Assembly: GCA_900553395.1 (NCBI GenBank)
Contig: USDJ01000017.1
Location: 1 to 10,431 of the forward strand
Reading direction: 5' to 3'
DNA length: 10,431 bases
Source of the DNA: an uncultured Mycoplasmatota bacterium
GTDB taxonomy: Bacteria > Bacillota_I > Bacilli_A > RF39 > UBA660
How positions within the stretch are numbered: position 1 is the first letter of the stretch; each line of letters opens with the position of its first letter. The notes beneath the pieces were generated by a model. It was given only the letters and a program-made list of their open reading frames with translations. It was not told where the DNA came from and did no database searches. Positions 6,120 to 10,431 of the stretch are shown here, one piece after another. Both the position numbers and the translations under genes were made by a program.

Positions 6120-8000
6120 ATGAGTGAAGAAAAGAAAATTGCAGGTATTTATATAAGAGTAAGTACCGAAGATCAAGCACGAGAAGGATTTAGTTTACCA
6201 GAACAAGAGAAAAGACTTCGTGCTATGTGTGAGTTTAAAGGTTATGAAATTTATAAAATATATAAAGATGCTGGAATAAGTGCTAAAACTGGAAATCATA
6301 GACCTGCTTTTGAAGAATTAAAAGAAGATATTAGAAAGAAAAAATGTAATACTATTGTAGTATTAAAATTAGATAGACTAACAAGAAGTGTTTATGATAT
6401 GGAAGATATAATGAAATTTTTAGATGAAAAGAATGCCTACCTAGATTGTGCAAATGATGATATAAATACAACAAATGCAAATGGAAGAATGGTTGCAAGA
6501 CTTTTAACTACGGTATCACAAAATGAAATAGAAAGAACAAGTGAAAGAACTAAAATCGGTTTAGCTGGAGCAATTAAAGTTGGAAATATTCCAAATAAAG
6601 CCCCTTTTGGTTATAAAAGAAATAATAAAAAACTTGTCCCAGATCCACTTACAAAAGACCAAGTAATAAGAATATTTAATTTATATTACGAGGGAAATTC
6701 CTACCAAACTATTGCTAACATTTATAATGATGAAAAAGTATTTGGAAAAACAAATTGGTGTGATAGTACAATTTTAAAAATATTAACAAATGAAATTTAT
6801 AAGGGAGATTTTGTACACGGAAGAAAAACAAATAATCCAACATATTATTCAAATGTAGTCGAGCCACTTGTATCGAAAGAATTATGGGAGGAATGCCAAG
6901 TGCAAAAAAGAAAAAATTCAAGAAATTATAAACGAGATAAAGAATATTTATTTTTACAAAAATTAAGGTGTCCTAAATGTAATAGAATATTAGGTGGTAA
7001 TGCAACAAGAAAGAAAAATGGAAAAGTTTATTACTATTATCAATGTAATAATTGTAAAATAACAATTAAAGAACCTAAAATAGAAGAAACAATTAAAACA
7101 ATACTAGGAGATATTTTAGAATATGATAATGTTGTAAATGAATTTTTTTTACCAGTATTAAAATCAAAAGTAGAAGATCCAAAAGAAGAATTAGGTAAAG
7201 AATTAAAAAGTTTAAATACTAAAAAAGAAAGAATTAAAAAAGCATATATAGATTCATTATTTACAGAAAAAGAATTTAAAGAAGAAACAAAAATAATTGA
7301 AGAACAAATTGAACTTATTAACTCAAAATTATTAGAAAATGAACAAACAGAACAATTAAACTTTACTGTCAGTGATATTTTACTTAAAAGAGATATGGAC
7401 TTTATCAATAAAGTAAAATTACCAATTAGTTATTATGCTTTTAATGATAACTGGGATTTATTAGATAGAGATATAAAAGCAGATATAATTATGCGATATG
7501 TAGATGATATTGAACTTGAAATGATAAATAATACATACGAAATAAAACAAGTTAATTTTAGATCAACATTTTATAGTGATTTTGAAGAATTATATAAGCA
7601 AGGTTATATTGATAGAAAACGACCATTTACTTATGATTTTAATGGAATATGCGTTGATAGTGAAGTTAGGTATAGTGAGTATTTACCCATTAAAGAAGTT
7701 ATGCAACATTTTTATAGATTAAATGAATGTTATGAAGTTAATTTTTATAAAGGAACTTTATACAAAGAAACTAGAAAACTAGATATTGGACCACTTCTTA
7801 AAAATGAAGTTCCAATAAGAGTATTCCCATTACAAGCAAATGATAATGGAAATAAAGACTGGGTATCAATGGGAATGTTTGCTACTAAAAATAATCCTAA
7901 TGATATAAAAGTAAATATTAGAGATTTATTTGAAGTAATACCAGATAATGTTACGGAAGAAGATTTTTTAAATAATGATGAAAATTCTAGTCAAGAATAA
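6120..8000 (+). CDS. large serine recombinase (TnpX/TndX-like integrase/excisionase)
   Basis: This is a site-specific recombinase of 626 residues that breaks and rejoins DNA through a serine-DNA bond to insert or excise the element. The resolvase domain (about 7-150) has IYIRVSTEDQ with R13 and nucleophile S15, then LDRLTRS (R86, R89) and the SQNEIERTSERT helix. A Recombinase domain covers about 160-260. A zinc ribbon with C284-PK-C287 and C309-NN-C312 follows, then a coiled coil at about 355-410 that mediates synapsis in this family. Roughly 150-200 further residues form a C-terminal extension I cannot assign. I chose ATG 6120 over TTG 6084 and ATG 6087 because those sit on the U-run of the preceding hairpin, whereas AAAGGA (6102-6107) precedes 6120, though at a longish 12 bases. 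The gene lacks a T-run terminator; a 13-bp inverted repeat covers its end. The family matches transposon recombinases such as TnpX and TndX, but the specific element is not identified. Confidence 0.93.
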   Translation: MSEEKKIAGIYIRVSTEDQAREGFSLPEQEKRLRAMCEFKGYEIYKIYKDAGISAKTGNHRPAFEELKEDIRKKKCNTIVVLKLDRLTRSVYDMEDIMKFLDEKNAYLDCANDDINTTNANGRMVARLLTTVSQNEIERTSERTKIGLAGAIKVGNIPNKAPFGYKRNNKKLVPDPLTKDQVIRIFNLYYEGNSYQTIANIYNDEKVFGKTNWCDSTILKILTNEIYKGDFVHGRKTNNPTYYSNVVEPLVSKELWEECQVQKRKNSRNYKRDKEYLFLQKLRCPKCNRILGGNATRKKNGKVYYYYQCNNCKITIKEPKIEETIKTILGDILEYDNVVNEFFLPVLKSKVEDPKEELGKELKSLNTKKERIKKAYIDSLFTEKEFKEETKIIEEQIELINSKLLENEQTEQLNFTVSDILLKRDMDFINKVKLPISYYAFNDNWDLLDRDIKADIIMRYVDDIELEMINNTYEIKQVNFRSTFYSDFEELYKQGYIDRKRPFTYDFNGICVDSEVRYSEYLPIKEVMQHFYRLNECYEVNFYKGTLYKETRKLDIGPLLKNEVPIRVFPLQANDNGNKDWVSMGMFATKNNPNDIKVNIRDLFEVIPDNVTEEDFLNNDENSSQE

Positions 8001-8031
8001 ATTTATTTACTTGCGAAGTTCTTGACTAGAA
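7985..8031 (+). repeat. 13-bp perfect inverted repeat over the recombinase stop codon
   Basis: TTCTAGTCAAGAA (7985-7997) and TTCTTGACTAGAA (8019-8031) are exact inverted copies separated by 21 bases; the stop codon TAA is the first loop triplet. No T-run follows, so it is a poor intrinsic terminator. It may stabilise the 3' end of the mRNA or be a protein-binding site. Confidence 0.7.
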
Positions 8032-8114
8032 ATAGTAAAAATAATAATGGAAAAAGTTTAAAACAAAAAGTTATCTTTCTTGTTTTAGACTTATCTACTG
8101 AAAATTTTTTTGTT

Positions 8115-8174
8115 AACTTTTTTTCTAAAAAAAGTTATAACAAACGAACACGTTTTGTTGAAACGTAGTTTCAA
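8115..8174 (+). repeat. two short palindromes in the recombinase-relaxase gap
   Basis: AACTTTTTTT (8115-8124) is mirrored by AAAAAAAGTT (8127-8136), an A/T cruciform-type repeat. TTGAAAC GTA GTTTCAA (8158-8174) is a perfect 7-bp palindrome with a 3-base centre. There is no coding frame of note between 8001 and 8490, and these repeats occupy its first half. Their function is unknown; the first could act as a weak terminator in either direction because it has a T-run on one arm. Confidence 0.5.
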
Positions 8175-8253
8175 TGAAAGTGGGAAAAGTTTGTTTAATA
8201 AAATTATGAAATAATTGCTTACTTTAGTTTGCAATTAATGAATAATTTTTAAA

Positions 8254-8298
8254 GATAAAATAAAATGCAGTGCATTATATTTTATCATAAGTCTTATG
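8254..8298 (+). repeat. 33-bp near-perfect palindrome followed by a 13-bp palindrome
   Basis: Bases 8254-8286 form a palindrome centred on G8270, with arms from GATAAAAT to ATTTTATC and an inner AATGCA/TGCATT; 15 of 16 pairs match. It shares its last base with CATAAGTCTTATG (8286-8298), a perfect palindrome centred on T8292. Just after, TAATGAT (8305-8311) pairs with ATCATTA (8323-8329), and TTACGAA occurs twice (8312-8318, 8330-8336). No T-run follows. Dense symmetry just upstream of an oriT-like site suggests binding sites for a relaxosome or regulatory protein. Confidence 0.6.
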
Positions 8299-8352
8299 TA
8301 GTTTTAATGATTTACGAAGTTTATCATTATTACGAAATAAGACAGGTGGATT

Positions 8353-8412
8353 CTAAGGTTGCCTAAACCTTAGCCCCCATATTTTGATACTTGTGTCAAA
8401 ATATATAGGGGG
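8353..8412 (+). other. candidate origin of transfer (oriT) hairpins
   Basis: Two adjacent hairpins lie immediately before the relaxase promoter. The first is CTAAGGTT (8353-8360) with AACCTTAG (8366-8373), 8 perfect pairs and a 5-base loop. The second begins at the next base: CCCCC plus ATATTTTGA (8374-8387) pairs with TCAAAATAT (8396-8404) plus GGGGG (8408-8412), with a 3-base bulge ATA and the loop TACTTGTG. MobV-type relaxases usually nick within or beside an inverted repeat upstream of their own gene, so the position fits. The exact nick site cannot be read from sequence alone. A terminator reading is less likely because no T-run follows the G-run. Confidence 0.6.
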
Positions 8413-8421
8413 TTAGAGATT

Positions 8422-8459
8422 TTGACAAAGCAAAATTACCCTACTATATATATAGTAGG
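8422..8459 (+). promoter_or_regulatory. relaxase promoter with palindromic operator over the -10
   Basis: TTGACA (8422-8427) and TATATA (8445-8450) are exactly 17 bases apart. The -10 lies inside CCTACTATATATATAGTAGG (8440-8459), a perfect 20-bp palindrome, a typical operator position. Transcription would start near 8457, leaving about 16 bases to the AAAGGAGG at 8473-8480. A reading frame opening at TTG 8422 is open into the relaxase but overlaps this promoter, so it is not the start. Confidence 0.7.
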
Positions 8460-8490
8460 ACTCTATTCTAGCAAAGGAGGTTTTAAATAT

Positions 8491-9828
8491 ATGGAAGAAT
8501 TATCTTATTCACTACATTTAAGTAATGATAAAAATAAATCTAAAAAAGCAAGAAGAAGTATCAAAAATACTGAAACTGGTACTACTTCTCTATCTAATAA
8601 TGCAATTCAAAATCATCAGCAGTTATCTAAAGTTGATAAACATAATTTAAGAAAATATGATGAAGAACAAGAATTAATTTCTACAATTAAAGGAACTTCT
8701 TCTATTGTAGAAGATACAAAAAATTTATATTTAGATTTATTTGAAGATGCAAGAATTAAATACAATGAAAAGCAAACTAGAAATGATAGAAAGATAGACA
8801 ATTATTTTAATCATATTTCAAATGACAATAAAAGAGATTTAGCTTGTGAAATAATTATTGAACTTGGAGATATGGACTTTTGGTCTGATAAAGATAATAA
8901 ATATAAACATAAAATGACAGAAGTTTTTAAAGAACAAATAAGAGATTTAGAAGAAGTTGTACCTAACTTTAAAATAGCAAATGCAACAATACATTATGAT
9001 GAATCTAGTCCCCATTTACATATAGTTGGTGTTCCATTTAAAGAAGGTATGAAAAATGGTATGGAAAGACAAGTTGGTAAATCTGATGTTTTTACAAAAG
9101 AAAGTTTAAAAATTATTCAAGATAAAATGCGAGAATATTGTATTAATTCATTTAATCGTATTTATCATTTAAACTACACTTTAAAATTAAAAGAAGAAGG
9201 AAGAAATGTAGATATAAATGTTGCTAATATGAACGAATATAAAAAGTTTAAAAGAGAACAAGAAAAATATAAAAAACAACTTAAAGAATTAAATAGTAAA
9301 ACTGATGAATTACAAAATAAGTCTAATGAAATAAATGATATTATTGATAATTTAAAACCTTCTCTTATAAATAAAAATAACTATTCTATTTCTAATACTG
9401 ATATAGATAAAATTAAAAACTATATAGAACAAACTAATGAAACTGCTTCTAATTTAAGAAATGCAAACGACATAAATATAATACTAAATAAATACGAAGA
9501 TGATTTAAGAGAACATTCTAATGAAGTTAGAAATTTACAAAGAAAAATTAAAACTCGTGATGAAAAAATTGAAGATCTAGAATATAAATTAGACAATGCT
9601 AATGATACTATTGATGAACTAGAAGATAAAGTATCTAAACTAGAAGAAATGCTAGATTACTTTAAAGATTTATGGAAAAAGTTTATAGAATTTTTGCAAA
9701 ATAAATTCTTTTCTAATAACAAATATGATGAAGTTATTAATGAACTTTATGAAGAAGATATACTTGATGATAATGATATTAATATCATAGAAAATAATAT
9801 TAAAGATAAAGATGATTTTGAAAGATAA
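8491..9828 (+). CDS. MobV/Pre-type plasmid recombination/mobilization relaxase
   Basis: This is a 445-residue relaxase expected to nick one strand at oriT and lead it into a recipient with help from another element's secretion system. The catalytic half shows KVDKHNLRKYD (50-57), the HNxR motif I whose histidine (H51 here) is the nucleophile in MobM of pMV158, and IHYDESSPHLHIVGVP (167-182), the metal-binding HxDExxPHxH motif III with H168, D170, E171, H175 and H177. From about 248 to 415 there are long Lys/Glu/Asn-rich coiled coils, probably for dimerisation, and the acidic tail is rich in Asp/Glu. The first 45 residues are Ser/Lys-rich and unlike classical Mob N-termini, so motif I lies about 30 residues later than in MobM. 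Start 8491 has a perfect AAAGGAGG 10 bases upstream. Placement directly after oriT-like hairpins supports the role. Very AT-rich coding with TTA leucines marks it as part of the element. Confidence 0.9.
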   Translation: MEELSYSLHLSNDKNKSKKARRSIKNTETGTTSLSNNAIQNHQQLSKVDKHNLRKYDEEQELISTIKGTSSIVEDTKNLYLDLFEDARIKYNEKQTRNDRKIDNYFNHISNDNKRDLACEIIIELGDMDFWSDKDNKYKHKMTEVFKEQIRDLEEVVPNFKIANATIHYDESSPHLHIVGVPFKEGMKNGMERQVGKSDVFTKESLKIIQDKMREYCINSFNRIYHLNYTLKLKEEGRNVDINVANMNEYKKFKREQEKYKKQLKELNSKTDELQNKSNEINDIIDNLKPSLINKNNYSISNTDIDKIKNYIEQTNETASNLRNANDINIILNKYEDDLREHSNEVRNLQRKIKTRDEKIEDLEYKLDNANDTIDELEDKVSKLEEMLDYFKDLWKKFIEFLQNKFFSNNKYDEVINELYEEDILDDNDINIIENNIKDKDDFER

Positions 9829-9840
9829 ATTATCTTTTTA
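9821..9840 (+). terminator. short hairpin terminator overlapping the relaxase stop
   Basis: AAAGATAA (9821-9828) pairs perfectly with TTATCTTT (9830-9837), followed by TTAAATTTT. The stem is A/T-rich with a tiny nominal loop, so termination is probably partial. The relaxase stop codon TAA (9826-9828) is part of the stem. Confidence 0.55.
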
Positions 9841-9871
9841 AATTTTCGTTGATAATAAAGTGCTAATTCTA

Positions 9872-9880
9872 TGATATAAT
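9872..9880 (+). promoter_or_regulatory. extended -10 promoter for the VanZ-like gene
   Basis: TGATATAAT is a TGn-TATAAT extended -10, about 43 bases before the ATG at 9924. TTGATA at 9849-9854 is 20 bases away, too far for a normal -35, but an extended -10 can work without one. It would give the VanZ-like gene its own transcript. Confidence 0.6.
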
Positions 9881-9923
9881 ATTCTTACAGACAAATAGTA
9901 ATTTGAAAGTGAGTTGAAATATA

Positions 9924-10431
9924 ATGGATTATTTTATAATGGAAATGTGGAGTGGAATATGGACATTAAGAAATACTATTCCATTGTCATTTATTGTTTT
10001 TTTGAGTTGTATATGTATTGAATTATTAATAAAATTTATTAATAAGAAAAAACAAAACATTAAAGTATCAAATTTAATCTGTCAGTATTTATGGATTTTA
10101 ATAATTTTATGTATATTAAAAATAACTGGTATTTTAAGTGGTAAATTTGGTATAACAACTCCATTTGATAGTTATATTAGTTTTAAACTTTTTGAAGATG
10201 GTTTTAATGCAGCAACTATATTAAATATCCTTTTATTTATACCATTTGGATTTCTACCAATATTTATATTTAAAAACATTCATAAACATTGGTGGAATGG
10301 AATAATACTTGGTGGAGTATTTTCTATTGGAATAGAATTCTTACAAACTTTTATAGGTAGATTTGCCCAATTAGATGATGTTATTATGAACACTTTTGGG
10401 ACACTTGTTGGTTTCTTACTTGGAATTTTAG
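9924..10431 (+). CDS. VanZ-family integral membrane protein, 3' end missing
   Basis: The first 169 residues of a multi-pass membrane protein are present and the frame runs off the window. Hydrophobic segments lie at about 20-38, 52-72, 98-117 and 126-143, with another beginning near 158. The VanZ-like signature is NILLFIPFGFLPI (101-113), then GIEFLQTFIGR (136-146) and DDVIMNTFGTLVGFLLG (151-167), with E138, Q141, R146, D151-D152 and N156 at the conserved polar positions. VanZ from Tn1546 gives low-level teicoplanin resistance by an unresolved mechanism; most homologues have no shown resistance role, so no phenotype should be assumed. GTGAG at 9909-9913 is a weak ribosome binding site. It follows the relaxase by 95 bases, shares the element's composition, and is plausibly cargo. 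Confidence 0.85.
   Translation, partial: MDYFIMEMWSGIWTLRNTIPLSFIVFLSCICIELLIKFINKKKQNIKVSNLICQYLWILIILCILKITGILSGKFGITTPFDSYISFKLFEDGFNAATILNILLFIPFGFLPIFIFKNIHKHWWNGIILGGVFSIGIEFLQTFIGRFAQLDDVIMNTFGTLVGFLLGIL

Larger units (their letters stand above)
5444..10431. mobile_element. probable integrative mobilizable element, partial, beside the tmRNA gene
   Basis: This stretch combines a large serine recombinase, an oriT-like hairpin region and a MobV/Pre-type relaxase, the minimum set for an element that excises itself and is mobilised by another conjugation system. No coupling protein, type IV secretion gene or replication gene is visible, hence mobilizable rather than self-conjugative. Base skew and codon use change just after the tmRNA, which sets the proposed left side. 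The actual left junction could instead lie anywhere between 5444 and about 5920, and the right end is outside the window. The VanZ-like gene could be cargo or host sequence. Serine recombinases usually recognise short attachment sites with a 2-base core, so no long terminal repeat is expected. Confidence 0.6.

Noticed and set aside
5882..8336. CRISPR array
   Set aside because: Repeats occur only as single pairs or palindromes; there is no regular series of repeats and spacers and no cas gene.
8265..8366. 33-codon frame beginning MQCIIFYHK between recombinase and relaxase
   Set aside because: No ribosome binding site, and it runs through several palindromes and into the oriT-like hairpin, so structure explains the sequence better than coding.
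9849..9880. TTGATA/TATAAT as a full promoter before the VanZ-like gene
   Set aside because: The 20-base spacing is too long; the extended -10 alone is the better explanation.

Overview
The window is AT-rich DNA of a low-GC Gram-positive-type bacterium, most likely an uncultured gut member of the Bacilli/Mycoplasmatota-like lineages. Support for this is the AT bias, AGGAGG-type ribosome binding sites, a class A penicillin-binding protein (so a cell wall is present), a SleB-like wall hydrolase, and a tmRNA tag ending in AVAYA rather than ALAA. The standard code is used: Trp is TGG, and one gene ends in TGA. The taxonomic call is inference.

The left part (1-5443) looks like chromosomal backbone. 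It holds the 3' end of a cell-wall hydrolase gene, a bifunctional class A PBP (440-3259), a hairpin terminator, two genes on the minus strand (a GT2/SunS-like glycosyltransferase with TPR repeats, followed 24 bases later by a divergent Fe/Mn superoxide dismutase), and then a complete tmRNA gene (ssrA) with its own promoter and terminator. The + strand here is C-richer than G, both where + is the coding strand and where - is.

The right part (from just after the tmRNA to the window end) has a different character: G exceeds C on the + strand, GC is lower, and Leu is mostly TTA. It carries a small unknown protein, a large serine recombinase, a palindrome-rich gap with an oriT-like hairpin pair, a MobV/Pre-type relaxase with coiled coils, and the start of a VanZ-family membrane protein. 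I read this as part of an integrative mobilizable element lodged next to the tmRNA gene. The recombinase would excise and integrate it, and the relaxase would nick it for transfer by a helper conjugation system. The VanZ gene may be cargo. The right end lies outside the window and the left end is not proven.

The most interesting control features are in the element. The recombinase gene is preceded by a good promoter with two near-identical 17-base direct repeats against its -35, a 22-codon leader ORF with its own ribosome binding site, and a strong intrinsic terminator whose left arm lies inside that leader ORF. This layout suggests translation-coupled attenuation of excision. The relaxase gene has a TTGACA/TATATA promoter with a perfect 20-bp palindrome over the -10, immediately downstream of the oriT-like hairpins.
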